50,344 nucleotides of DNA, taken from the NCBI GenBank assembly GCA_902605215.1, contig CACLBX010000004.1:1-50344 (forward strand). The letters run 5' to 3'. How positions within the stretch are numbered: the first letter of the stretch is position 1; each line of letters starts with the position of its first letter. This stretch comes from an uncultured Pelagibacteraceae bacterium (GTDB lineage Bacteria; Pseudomonadota; Alphaproteobacteria; Pelagibacterales; AG-422-B15). Position numbers and translations under genes: made by a program. Shown piece after piece: positions 25,866 through 35,550 of the stretch. The notes beneath the pieces were generated by a model, which searched no databases, was not told the origin of the DNA, and worked only from the letters and a program-made list of their open reading frames with translations.

Positions 25866-26414
25866 ATGCAAAAAGATACTCTATGTTTAGGCTTACTTTC
25901 TTTGGGCCCAAGATCAGGTTATGAAATTAAACAAATGTTTGAAGGTCCTTTATCAGATTTTTACAGCTTAAGCTTTGGAACTATTTATCCAACTTTAAAT
26001 AAACTCCAAGATGAGAAATATGTTTCATGTAAGCAATTATCACAAAGCAAAAAGCCAGATAAAAAAGTTTATACAATCACTAAAAAAGGAAAGGACTTAA
26101 TGAAGGACAATTTATTAGGAGATGCCTCAGCCTATATACGTTCAGGCAATTTTGGTGATCAAATCAAATCAGAATTCTTTTTACTTTTATTATTTGCAAA
26201 ATATCTACCTCAAGAAACTTTAGACACAGTATTAAATGAAAGAACTTTGTTTCTGCGACAGAAACTGGAACAATTTAAATATGACGGTCCAGTTCCATCA
26301 GATCTACAAGCTCTTAGAAATGAAAAATCTGTCGCCTTTATTAGAGGACTGGCAACAACCCTAATTGAAAGTGGTTTAAATTATATGGAAAAAAATAGAG
26401 GAAAGCTGAATTAG
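25866..26414 (+). CDS. PadR-family transcriptional regulator
   Basis: A 182 aa PadR-type regulator. The N-terminal winged helix (about 1-85) has the family signature CLGLLSLGPRSGYEIKQMF, FGTIYPTLNKLQDEKYV and VYTITKKGKDL. The rest is the long C-terminal dimerisation helix region of the PadR/Vir type. It is the second gene, 1 nt after tolC and 1 nt before the adaptor gene, so it is made with the pump it probably controls. PadR proteins commonly repress efflux genes and lift when a ligand binds. The paired TATATCA-N3-TGATATA sites before tolC are its most likely target. Confidence 0.9.
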   Translation: MQKDTLCLGLLSLGPRSGYEIKQMFEGPLSDFYSLSFGTIYPTLNKLQDEKYVSCKQLSQSKKPDKKVYTITKKGKDLMKDNLLGDASAYIRSGNFGDQIKSEFFLLLLFAKYLPQETLDTVLNERTLFLRQKLEQFKYDGPVPSDLQALRNEKSVAFIRGLATTLIESGLNYMEKNRGKLN

Positions 26415-26415
26415 T

Positions 26416-27486
26416 ATGTTTAAAAAAATCCCAATCAATATTGTCTCAGCAATTGTAATCTTTATTCTTGTTTTTGCATGGATAGTTTCAGGCTTGTTTT
26501 CTTCAGACGAAACTAGTTCATCTGAAACAATAACAAATAGTGAAACAGTTGAGAAGATCACTGTCAGAGCCAGTGAATTTTCATCACAAGATAAAACATA
26601 TTATCTCACAGTACGTGGAAGAACTGAGGCAGATAAAGTTGTTATGCTTAAGCCAAAAACGTCCTCTAATATTTCAATGGTAATAAGTCCAGGGCAAAAT
26701 GTGAAAGCAGGTGAGCTCATTTGTTTACTAGATAAAGAAAACAGACTAGCTGGATTAAATGAAGCAAACGCTAATAAAAATAAAGCTCAATTACAATTTG
26801 ACGCAATTCAAACACTTGCAAATGAGGGTTACAGATCAGAAAATGCTGTGGCTACAGCGGAGGCTGCTCTAAAATCCGCTATAGCGCGAGTTGAAATGGC
26901 ACAAAATGAACTTGATAACATTAGAGTTGTTGCTCCATTCGATGGGTATGTTGAAGATGTGTTTGTTGAAGTTGGTGATTTAATTACTCCTGCAACCCCA
27001 TGTGCTAAAATTATGCAACTTGATCCGATGAAAATAACAGGTGAAGTTACAGAGAAGAATGTTGCACAATTATCAATTGATCAAGAAGTAAGTGTCAAGA
27101 TGTTAAATGGAGAGACTATTGAAGGAAAAATTAACTTCATTAGCAAAAGTGCCAATCCAAGCACGCGCACATACAAAGTAGAAGCAACAGTACTAAATAA
27201 AGATGGGAATATTCTTGAGGGACTTACTGCAGAGATGAGAGTGCCATTAAATAAAGTTAAAGCCCACCTAATACCATCTTATTTGCTGTCACTAAATGAT
27301 GAAGGTGAATTGGGAATAAAAATAGTTAAAGATGGCGCAGTTAAATTTCTTCTCATTCAAATTATAGAAGATGGCCTTGATGGCTTATGGGTTTCGGGAT
27401 TGCCGGATAAAGTGACTATTATCACTGTGGGTCAAGAATATGTAATAAACGGACAAAATGTTAATGTTCAATTGAGTGAGATTTAG
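26416..27486 (+). CDS. RND efflux periplasmic adaptor (membrane fusion protein)
   Basis: A 356 aa HlyD/AcrA-type adaptor that links the RND pump to the outer-membrane channel. It has an N-terminal membrane anchor (about residues 6-27), a lipoyl/biotinyl half (KPKTSSNISMVISPGQNVKAGE), an alpha-hairpin (about 110-165), the second lipoyl half VVAPFDGYVEDVFVEVGD and a beta-barrel domain. No lipobox cysteine is seen, so it is probably anchored by the helix. It lies 1 nt after padR and 5 nt before the first pump. Confidence 0.92.
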   Translation: MFKKIPINIVSAIVIFILVFAWIVSGLFSSDETSSSETITNSETVEKITVRASEFSSQDKTYYLTVRGRTEADKVVMLKPKTSSNISMVISPGQNVKAGELICLLDKENRLAGLNEANANKNKAQLQFDAIQTLANEGYRSENAVATAEAALKSAIARVEMAQNELDNIRVVAPFDGYVEDVFVEVGDLITPATPCAKIMQLDPMKITGEVTEKNVAQLSIDQEVSVKMLNGETIEGKINFISKSANPSTRTYKVEATVLNKDGNILEGLTAEMRVPLNKVKAHLIPSYLLSLNDEGELGIKIVKDGAVKFLLIQIIEDGLDGLWVSGLPDKVTIITVGQEYVINGQNVNVQLSEI

Positions 27487-27491
27487 TTTAA

Positions 27492-30400
27492 GTGGTAGAT
27501 TTCTTAGTTGATAGAAAAAGAACAGCTCTTGCGCTTCTATTAGTACTTATTTTTGCTGGAATTATTGGAAGAATGAATATTCCAATTGAGAACAGACCAG
27601 AAATTACAATACCAGTAGTTTATGTAGGCGTTTCACTTCCTGGCATATCACCAGAAGATGCTGAGAGACTTCTGCTTAAACCAATAGAAGATGAGGTGAG
27701 AAGTATTGAAGGAATTGATGAACTTCAGGGCTTTGCTCTTGAAAATTTTGCTGCCGTTATTGTCAAATTTGATGCTGCTGAAACCATGAAGAAATCTCTA
27801 GACAAGGTTAGAGATGCCGTTAATGACGCAAAAGTTAAATTCCCAGACGAAGCAAACGATCCGATGGTAAGAGAAGTGTCAGTTACTGAAGATCCAACAA
27901 TTATTCTTTCAATCAGCTCAAAATCAGCCTCAGAAAGATTTATATTAGACCTTGCTCGTGAAATAAAAAAAGATGTTGAGCTTATTCCTGCAATTTTTGA
28001 AGCAGAAATGGTTGGCGGAAGACAAGAACAACTTGAAGCTGTAATTAATAGAACTCAGCTTGAGAGTTATAATATATCCTTCATGGAAATAATAAGCTCT
28101 GTTGCAAATAATAATCAAGTAGTAACAGCGGGCGAAATTAAAACTGCTCAGGGTCAATTCTCTGTAAATGTTCCAGGTTTATTTGAAACTGCAAGAGATG
28201 TTTATGAACTACCCATAAGATCAACGGATAACAGTTCCGTATTATTATCCGATATTTCTGAATTAAAGAGAAATTTTAGGGATAGAGAAAATTATACCAA
28301 AGTTAATGGAGAAATAGGTGTTTCTCTTCTAATAAAAAAAGCTAGAGGTGAAAATGTTATTGAGACTATAGATGAAGTTGAGAGGATTGTTGACAAATAT
28401 AAATCTAAAGTTTCTTCGGATGTAAGTTTTAATTATGTAATGGATACTCGAAGTTATATTTCAGATAACGTCGACTCGCTCCAAGGTAATATTATTTTAG
28501 CTACTGTCGTGGTTTTATTAGTTACTATGATAGCCCTGGGAATCAGATCCTCTTTAATAGTCGGCTCAGGTATTCCAGTTTCAATCTTAATTACAATATT
28601 CGTTATGTATGCCCTGGGCTATAATTATAACTTCATGGTCATGTTTGGTATATTAGTAGCGCTAGGAATGCTTATTGATGGTTCTCTTGTTGTAGTTGAA
28701 CTGGCTGATAGAAAAATGCTTGAAGGGTTTAGTAAGCAGGAGGCATATGTCTATTCGGCAAAAAGAATGTTCTGGCCTATCGTTGCTTCATCTGCAACAA
28801 CGCTAGCGGTCTTTGCACCACTTTTCTTCTGGCCTGGTGTATCTGGTCAATTTATGTCCGTTCTTCCACTCACAATCTTTATTGTTTTGTCTATTGCATT
28901 GGTTTTTAGCTTAATGTTTGTTCCAGTAATAGGAAGTGTATTTGGGAAGCCTTCAAATGCATCAGCTGATGTTTATCGTAGTCTTGGTTCGGATCAAGGC
29001 ATCAATCTCAAAGAACTAACGGGATATGTAGGAAAATATGTGAATATATTAAGCTACGTCATTAAAAGACCAATTATTACCCTATCGTTAATATTTTTTG
29101 TTATTTTTGGCATTATAGCAACTTACTCAAACTTTGGTAAAGGTATGGTGTTTTTTACTTCTAACGACCCCTACTTTGGAGTTGTCAAAGTCTACGCAAG
29201 AGGAAACTTGTCTGTAGAGGAGGTAAATGATCTTGCGCAAGAAGTTGAAGATGCGATGATAAACCAGTTCGGCATCAAAAGTTATTTTTTACAGACTGGG
29301 CAATTTAGTAGTGTTGGGCCATCAGGAGGGGGATCTTCTGAAGATTTAATTGCAACAGCTTACTTTGAGTTCATTGAACGGGGCAAAAGAGAAAATGGAC
29401 ATAAAATAATGGACGATTTAAGAAATGAACTTGGTAATATTAGCGGCATTAAGTATGAAGTCATTGAAGAAACAGGCGGACCACCTGTAGGTAAAGATTT
29501 AGAAATAAGAATAACTGGACCGACGAGTGATATTTTAGTTCCAGTGACTAAGTCGTTAAGAGACTATATTGATAATCTTGATGAGTTAATAAGCATTGAG
29601 GATACTTTGCCAATTCCATTAGTTGATTGGGAGCTTACCATTGATAAGCCTAAAGCAGCACAATTTGGCGTTGATATTTTTACTATTGGTACGGCAATCA
29701 AATTGGTTACTGAAGGAATAATGATAGGCAAGTACAGGCCAAATGACATAGATGAAGAATTAGAAATCTATGTAAGATACCCTGAAAGTGACAGATCAAT
29801 TGATCAACTTGACAATGTAATGATTGAGTCATCTGTTGGTAAAGTTCCTATTAGCAATTTCCTTACAAAGAAGCCAAAGCAAAATGTTAGTTTTATTAGA
29901 AGATGGGACGCAAGAAATGCCATGTACATTAAGGCAAATGTGACTGAGGGCACTTCAACAGGTGAAGTCGTGGAGAAGTTGAGCGACTGGGCAGATGATC
30001 AAGCATTTCCGCCAAATGTTGATATAGCTTATGGAGGCGAAAATGAAGAGCAAAATGACTCCATGAAATTTATCGTTCAGGCATTTATAATTTCTGTATT
30101 GATAATGGCGGCATTACTAGTGACCCAATTCAATAGTTTCTATCAATGCTTTATAATTCTTACTGCAGTCATTATAAGTACTGCAGGCGTATATTTAGGA
30201 CTACTAGTATTTGATCAAGCATTCTCCGCTATATTACATGGTATTGGAATTGTTTCATTGGCAGGAATAGTTGTTAACAATAATATTATTCTAATTGATG
30301 CATATAATTTTGTTAGTAACAAAAATAAGGACGATGTCTATAATAATGTTCTTAAGGCATGTGCCCAAAGATTGAGGCCTATCTTTCTAACTACAATTAC

Positions 30401-30647
30401 AACTATGCTGGGATTAATTCCTTTAGCATTGAATTACAGCATCGATCCAATAGCGAGAACAATTGAGTATGATTCAAATGTGAGTGGTTTTTGGACATCG
30501 CTTGCACAATGCATTGTATACGGTTTGAGTTTCTCAGCAATCTTGACGTTGATCGTTACACCTTGCTTACTTATTTTGCCTTCACATGTGCGCAGTTATG
30601 TAAATAATAGTAAACTTTTTTCATTTACCACAAAAAATGCTTCGTAA
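27492..30647 (+). CDS. RND efflux pump permease, first of two
   Basis: A 1051 aa inner-membrane proton-driven RND permease of the AcrB type with 12 helices and two large periplasmic loops. The start is GTG at 27492. The N-terminal IENRPEITIPVVYVGVSLPG and the helix-10 motif GIVVNNNIILIDAY are typical. The helix-4 position is GMLIDGSLVVVEL, so the second Asp of AcrB's Asp407-Asp408 pair is Gly and the Lys940 position is Asn. This pattern is shared with the second pump. It overlaps that pump by 11 nt. Confidence 0.95.
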   Translation: MVDFLVDRKRTALALLLVLIFAGIIGRMNIPIENRPEITIPVVYVGVSLPGISPEDAERLLLKPIEDEVRSIEGIDELQGFALENFAAVIVKFDAAETMKKSLDKVRDAVNDAKVKFPDEANDPMVREVSVTEDPTIILSISSKSASERFILDLAREIKKDVELIPAIFEAEMVGGRQEQLEAVINRTQLESYNISFMEIISSVANNNQVVTAGEIKTAQGQFSVNVPGLFETARDVYELPIRSTDNSSVLLSDISELKRNFRDRENYTKVNGEIGVSLLIKKARGENVIETIDEVERIVDKYKSKVSSDVSFNYVMDTRSYISDNVDSLQGNIILATVVVLLVTMIALGIRSSLIVGSGIPVSILITIFVMYALGYNYNFMVMFGILVALGMLIDGSLVVVELADRKMLEGFSKQEAYVYSAKRMFWPIVASSATTLAVFAPLFFWPGVSGQFMSVLPLTIFIVLSIALVFSLMFVPVIGSVFGKPSNASADVYRSLGSDQGINLKELTGYVGKYVNILSYVIKRPIITLSLIFFVIFGIIATYSNFGKGMVFFTSNDPYFGVVKVYARGNLSVEEVNDLAQEVEDAMINQFGIKSYFLQTGQFSSVGPSGGGSSEDLIATAYFEFIERGKRENGHKIMDDLRNELGNISGIKYEVIEETGGPPVGKDLEIRITGPTSDILVPVTKSLRDYIDNLDELISIEDTLPIPLVDWELTIDKPKAAQFGVDIFTIGTAIKLVTEGIMIGKYRPNDIDEELEIYVRYPESDRSIDQLDNVMIESSVGKVPISNFLTKKPKQNVSFIRRWDARNAMYIKANVTEGTSTGEVVEKLSDWADDQAFPPNVDIAYGGENEEQNDSMKFIVQAFIISVLIMAALLVTQFNSFYQCFIILTAVIISTAGVYLGLLVFDQAFSAILHGIGIVSLAGIVVNNNIILIDAYNFVSNKNKDDVYNNVLKACAQRLRPIFLTTITTMLGLIPLALNYSIDPIARTIEYDSNVSGFWTSLAQCIVYGLSFSAILTLIVTPCLLILPSHVRSYVNNSKLFSFTTKNAS

Positions 30648-33600
30648 TATTTTAGCCTCTATTCTTTTCAGAAAAAAAACAATATCAACAATCTTGTTAA
30701 TGATTGTTTTACTTGGTGTGCTTTCTTATGTGACTTTTCCAAAAGAAGAAATGCCAGAAATTGATCTTAAAACAGTAGCATTGATTGTTGAGTACAAAGG
30801 AATGTCATCAAGCGAAATAGAAAAACTTATAACTGAACCGCTTGAGAGAAAATTGATGTCTCTTCAGGATATTGATGAAATTGTTTCAATATCAAAGGAT
30901 AATATCGCCTCTTTCATGATTGCCTTTGAACTTAATACTAAAATTCAAAATTTATCTAAGCTCATAAGAAATACAATTACTGACGCATCTGAAGAACTTC
31001 CCGAAGAAATGGAAATTATTGAAGTAAAAGAATATGATTCCTCAATGTTTTCAAATATTTACGTTGGTATTTATGGCGATGTCCCCTATGACATTTTAGA
31101 AAAAACTGCAAACGCATATAAAGACCAGCTAGAAAAAATTAATAATGTAACTGAGGTAGATATAGTTGGAAAAAGGGATGAAATTGTCAAAGTTACTCTC
31201 GATCCATCCCTTCTTCGCAAATACGAACTTGATGTTTCAGATGTTTATGGAGCGTTAAGAAAATATAATAATATTGTACCCGCTGGAACACTTGTCAGTG
31301 ATGATGCTAACTATTCAATAAAAATTCCTGGTCTTTATGAAAACTATAGGGAAATAGGTGAACTCCCTATTAAAATGGATAAAGGCTTTATATTAAAACT
31401 TGATGATATTTCAGAAATTAAGAGAACTTATGACGATAAAAAAAATATTGTAATTGTTAACGGAAAAACTGCATTAAACATGCAAATATCAAGAAAAGCT
31501 GGGACCAATATTATTGATACATATAATTCAGTTAAGAAGGTACTGAGGATTAATGATGGAAAATTTCATCCTGATATCAAGACACAAATAATAGACGATG
31601 AATCTGAGCAAGTTGAGCAGAGAATTGAATCCTCAGAAAATACCGTCATAACTGCAGTCATACTTGTAATGATTATTGTCATAGCAGCACTAGGCATAAG
31701 AAGTGGGACAATTGTGGGACTCTCAATTCCAACTACATACTTATTTTCCATCTTAATTTTGGACTCTATGGGACTGACTTATAATTTAATGACTGTTTTT
31801 GGACTCATCTTGTCAGTTGGACTGCTAGTAGATGGGCCAATTGTGATAACTGAATATGCGCGCTCAGAACAAGAACGTGGAGTTCGTCGAAGAGATTCAT
31901 ATATTAATTCCTCTCATACTATGTTTTGGCCAATTGTAGCTTCTTCACTAACAACAATTGCAGCTTTCTTTCCGTTATTATTTTGGCCTGACATGCTTGG
32001 TCAATGGCTAAGGGTAATTCCTTTGACTGTAATTGTTGTGCTATCAACATCATTAGTGGTTTCTCTTATTTTTCTGCCAGCAATGGGATCAATGATAGAG
32101 AGAAAAACGGCCCAAATGTCTGATGAAAACAAAAGAAAAGAAGGATATTTCCTTAGAGTCTATGAAAGAAGTGTATCACGAGCAATAAGAAGTCCATTGA
32201 TAGTTTTGCTTTTAACTATTTTTACATTTCTATCGGTTATTTTCATCTATAGCCAATATAATAATGGTGTTATTTTCTTTCCTAATGATAAAGCAACAAA
32301 CGCTCGAGTTGAGGTTATGGCGCGAGGAAATTTTTCTCCCACAGAAACAGCCGAATATATAAAAGAAGTTGTAGAAGTTGTAGAGTCTAACCCTTATATC
32401 GGAAACTACGTTGCAAATACAATAAATAGAAACCGTATTTGGCTTTTTGATCAAAGTCCAACTGATATAGTTGGCAGGCTGTGGATTGATTTAATTCCAG
32501 AAGATGAGAGACCTGATAGTGATCTGGTACTACAAGATATACAAGATGAATTAAGTAAGATTAGTGGATACGAAGCTAGGATTTCAGGGAATACTTATAG
32601 TTCAGCAATTGTTGGTCCAAAAGATATCGAGATCGAAATCTCCTCAGCAAATAAATTTGTTTTAAGACAGGTAGCAGAAATAATAAAAGACAAATTGACG
32701 AACTCAAAAGAAGTAAAAGATATTGAAATAAAATACCCTATAACTGGCGTAGAATGGGAATATAAGGTTGATAGAAAACAAACTGGAAAATACAACGTAT
32801 CAATTCAACAAATTGGCTCTATTATCAATCTAGCAACAACTGGTGCAAAGATTGGTGCATTAAGACCAATTAATAAGAATGAAGAAATAGATATTAAATT
32901 ATTTTTACCAGAGAATATGCGTTCACTTGATGAAGTTGAAAACTTATTTATACAAACTGACTCTGGCTCTGTACCAATTTCAAGATTCATAGAGAAAGAG
33001 CCCAATAAAAAAATATTTTCTATTGGCCGGAAAGATTCCTCAAGAATATTGATGGTAGATGCAAATACTGCTGAAGGATATAAAACAGCTGATCAAATAA
33101 GAAAAATAAAATACTGGTTGACGCAGGCTAATCTTCCAATTGACGTTAAAGTTAAGCTTATAGGAGAAGCAGAAGACTCAAGATCTTCTCAAGTATTTAT
33201 ATTATCGGCATTTGCTGCAGCATTGTTACTTATGTTTATAATTTTGATATCTTTATTCAATAATTTCTATCACACATTTTTAGTACTTTTTTCTATTGTA
33301 CTATCTACTACAGGGGTATTTGTTGGACTACTCGTATTACAGCTTCCATTCAGCGGCGTAATGACTGGACTTGGAATTGTTGCATGTACTGGGATAGTTG
33401 TTAATAACAATATTATTTTAATAGATAGTTATAGAAAAATTAAAAAGAACGAAAGTGATCGATTTGTTGCAATTATTGCCGCTGCTAAAAGTCGGATAAG
33501 ACCTATTTTTTTAACAACAATAACAACTGTGTTTGGTCTTCTTCCCTCAGCATTGCAAATAAGCGTTGACGTATTTGACAGAACAATCAGTTATAAGAGT

Positions 33601-33783
33601 GCGGAAAGTTACTTCGTTGAGCCTTTAGCTTGGGCAATCGTTTTTGGTCTTTCATTTGCTACCATTGCAACTTTGTTTGTTACGCCTGCCCTACTGGCTT
33701 TGCCTAATAGCTTAAATGTTTTTTTTAGTAGATTTAAGAATTACAGAGGTATACCAAATATTAAAAGTAATTTAGTAAATTAA
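30637..33783 (+). CDS. RND efflux pump permease, second of two
   Basis: A 1048 aa AcrB-type permease, a clear paralogue of the preceding pump with the same helix-4 (GLLVDGPIVITEYAR) and helix-10 (GIVVNNNIILIDSY) variants. The N-terminus (FPKEEMPEIDLKTVALIVEYKGMSS) shows the porter domain. The two pumps differ throughout, so this is an old duplication. With one adaptor and one channel gene, a mixed trimer as in MdtB2C is possible. The start overlaps the end of the first pump by 11 nt. Confidence 0.95.
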   Translation: MLRNILASILFRKKTISTILLMIVLLGVLSYVTFPKEEMPEIDLKTVALIVEYKGMSSSEIEKLITEPLERKLMSLQDIDEIVSISKDNIASFMIAFELNTKIQNLSKLIRNTITDASEELPEEMEIIEVKEYDSSMFSNIYVGIYGDVPYDILEKTANAYKDQLEKINNVTEVDIVGKRDEIVKVTLDPSLLRKYELDVSDVYGALRKYNNIVPAGTLVSDDANYSIKIPGLYENYREIGELPIKMDKGFILKLDDISEIKRTYDDKKNIVIVNGKTALNMQISRKAGTNIIDTYNSVKKVLRINDGKFHPDIKTQIIDDESEQVEQRIESSENTVITAVILVMIIVIAALGIRSGTIVGLSIPTTYLFSILILDSMGLTYNLMTVFGLILSVGLLVDGPIVITEYARSEQERGVRRRDSYINSSHTMFWPIVASSLTTIAAFFPLLFWPDMLGQWLRVIPLTVIVVLSTSLVVSLIFLPAMGSMIERKTAQMSDENKRKEGYFLRVYERSVSRAIRSPLIVLLLTIFTFLSVIFIYSQYNNGVIFFPNDKATNARVEVMARGNFSPTETAEYIKEVVEVVESNPYIGNYVANTINRNRIWLFDQSPTDIVGRLWIDLIPEDERPDSDLVLQDIQDELSKISGYEARISGNTYSSAIVGPKDIEIEISSANKFVLRQVAEIIKDKLTNSKEVKDIEIKYPITGVEWEYKVDRKQTGKYNVSIQQIGSIINLATTGAKIGALRPINKNEEIDIKLFLPENMRSLDEVENLFIQTDSGSVPISRFIEKEPNKKIFSIGRKDSSRILMVDANTAEGYKTADQIRKIKYWLTQANLPIDVKVKLIGEAEDSRSSQVFILSAFAAALLLMFIILISLFNNFYHTFLVLFSIVLSTTGVFVGLLVLQLPFSGVMTGLGIVACTGIVVNNNIILIDSYRKIKKNESDRFVAIIAAAKSRIRPIFLTTITTVFGLLPSALQISVDVFDRTISYKSAESYFVEPLAWAIVFGLSFATIATLFVTPALLALPNSLNVFFSRFKNYRGIPNIKSNLVN

Positions 33784-33785
33784 AT

Positions 33786-34334
33786 ATGAAATCAATTGCT
33801 GTTTATTGTAGCTCTTCAAATAAAATCAGTAAAACTTTCAATGATGAAGTCTCTAAAATTGGTAAACTCCTAGCTCAAGCAAAATTAAAAATTATATATG
33901 GTGGAGGGGATATGGGCCTTATGGGTGAACTATCCAAAAGTGCTACTCAGGCGGGCGGTGAAGTAAAAGGAATAATAACTGAACACCTAATAAATATTGA
34001 ACGAAAAAATGTAAGTGAAAATAATGTAAGAATTGTCAATACTATGCATGAAAGAAAGATTGAAATGTACAATTCTGCCGACTCCTTTCTTATTCTCCCA
34101 GGCGGTATCGGTACTCTAGAGGAATTTTTTGAAGTACTGTCTTGGAAACAGCTGAACCTTCATAATAAACCAATTTTTATATATAATTTTGAAAATTTCT
34201 GGGACCCTCTTGTTGAATTGATAGAGCACATGATCAAAAACAATTTTGCTGGTGAAAATATGAAAGAAGCATATAAGGTAATCAAAAATCATTCAGAATT
34301 AGAAAAAGAACTGAGAATCCGTGAAGAAAATTAA
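33786..34334 (+). CDS. LOG-family nucleotide 5'-monophosphate phosphoribohydrolase
   Basis: A 182 aa LOG/YgdH-type protein that cleaves the N-glycosidic bond of (modified) AMP-type nucleotides. The signature motifs are [10 protein letters not shown] (about residues 39-48) and [19 protein letters not shown] (about 106-124), which carries the catalytic Glu. Despite the plant-cytokinin name, the cellular substrate in bacteria is unclear. It follows the second pump by 2 nt and overlaps the icd start by 14 nt, so it may be read from the efflux promoter as well. Confidence 0.88.
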   Translation: MKSIAVYCSSSNKISKTFNDEVSKIGKLLAQAKLKIIYGGGDMGLMGELSKSATQAGGEVKGIITEHLINIERKNVSENNVRIVNTMHERKIEMYNSADSFLILPGGIGTLEEFFEVLSWKQLNLHNKPIFIYNFENFWDPLVELIEHMIKNNFAGENMKEAYKVIKNHSELEKELRIREEN

Positions 34335-35550
34335 AGTTAAAACACCGCTAGTCGAGATAGATGGTGATGAGATGACAAGAATTATCTGGCAGTTTATCAA
34401 AGATAAACTCATACTTCCTTATCTTGATATTGAACTTGATTATTACGATCTCGGAGTTGAAAGCAGAGATAGAACCAATGATAAAATTACAGTAGACTCT
34501 GCAAATGCCATCAAGAAATACGGAGTTGGAGTTAAATGCGCCACAATAACTCCTGATGAAGATCGGGTAGAAGAATTTAAACTAAAGGAAATGTGGCGCT
34601 CACCAAATGGAACTATAAGAAATATACTAGGTGGAACAGTTTTTAGAGAGCCGATTGTTTGTAAAAATGTCCCTAGACTTGTGCCTGGATGGACTGATCC
34701 CATAGTCGTAGGCAGGCACGCATTTGGGGATCAATATAAAGCAACGGATTTTAAAGTTCCTGGCAAAGGAAAATTAAGCATTAAATGGACACCTGAAGAT
34801 CCGTATATGGAACCGATCGAAAAAGAAGTTTATGAATTTCAATCAAGTGGCGTAGCCATGGCGATGTATAATACAGACGAGTCGATCAGAGACTTTGCAA
34901 GATCTTGCATGAACTATGCATTGATGCGTGAATGGCCTGTTTATCTATCTACTAAAAATACTATTTTGAAACAATACGACGGTCGTTTCAAAGATCTCTT
35001 TCAAGAGATATATGAAAAAGACTTTGCTGAGAAATTTAAATCACTCGATCTAGATTATGAGCATCGATTAATAGATGATATGGTCGCATCTGCGTTGAAA
35101 TGGAATGGAAAATTTGTATGGGCATGCAAAAACTATGACGGGGACGTACAATCAGATACTGTTGCTCAAGGATTTGGCTCACTAGGACTCATGACAAGCG
35201 TGCTTATGACGCCAGACGGAAAAACGATCGAAGCAGAAGCTGCGCATGGAACAGTCACAAGACATTTTAGATTGCATCAAGAAGGCAAGCAAACTTCAAC
35301 GAACCCTATAGCCTCTATATTTGCTTGGTCAAGAGGTCTTAAATATCGTGGAAAGCTGGATGAGAATGAACAACTTATTGAATTTGCAGATAAGTTGGAA
35401 AAAGTATGCGTTGAGACAGTTGAAACTGGATCAATGACAAAGGATCTAGCTCTGCTGATGCCTCATGAACAAGATTGGCATAGTACAGAAGATTTTTTAG
35501 AAATTATTGAGCGTAACCTTAATAATAAACTTACTGTAACTTACCAATAA
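34321..35550 (+). CDS. icd: NADP-dependent isocitrate dehydrogenase
   Basis: Isocitrate dehydrogenase makes 2-oxoglutarate, CO2 and NADPH in the TCA cycle. The sequence is of the homodimeric eukaryote-like (IDH1-type) subfamily: [16 protein letters not shown] at the start, [35 protein letters not shown] and [14 protein letters not shown]. The 409 aa length is typical. Translation begins at GTG (34321), within the LOG gene. The 3' end overlaps convergent alaS by 20 nt. Confidence 0.96.
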   Translation: MKKIKVKTPLVEIDGDEMTRIIWQFIKDKLILPYLDIELDYYDLGVESRDRTNDKITVDSANAIKKYGVGVKCATITPDEDRVEEFKLKEMWRSPNGTIRNILGGTVFREPIVCKNVPRLVPGWTDPIVVGRHAFGDQYKATDFKVPGKGKLSIKWTPEDPYMEPIEKEVYEFQSSGVAMAMYNTDESIRDFARSCMNYALMREWPVYLSTKNTILKQYDGRFKDLFQEIYEKDFAEKFKSLDLDYEHRLIDDMVASALKWNGKFVWACKNYDGDVQSDTVAQGFGSLGLMTSVLMTPDGKTIEAEAAHGTVTRHFRLHQEGKQTSTNPIASIFAWSRGLKYRGKLDENEQLIEFADKLEKVCVETVETGSMTKDLALLMPHEQDWHSTEDFLEIIERNLNNKLTVTYQ

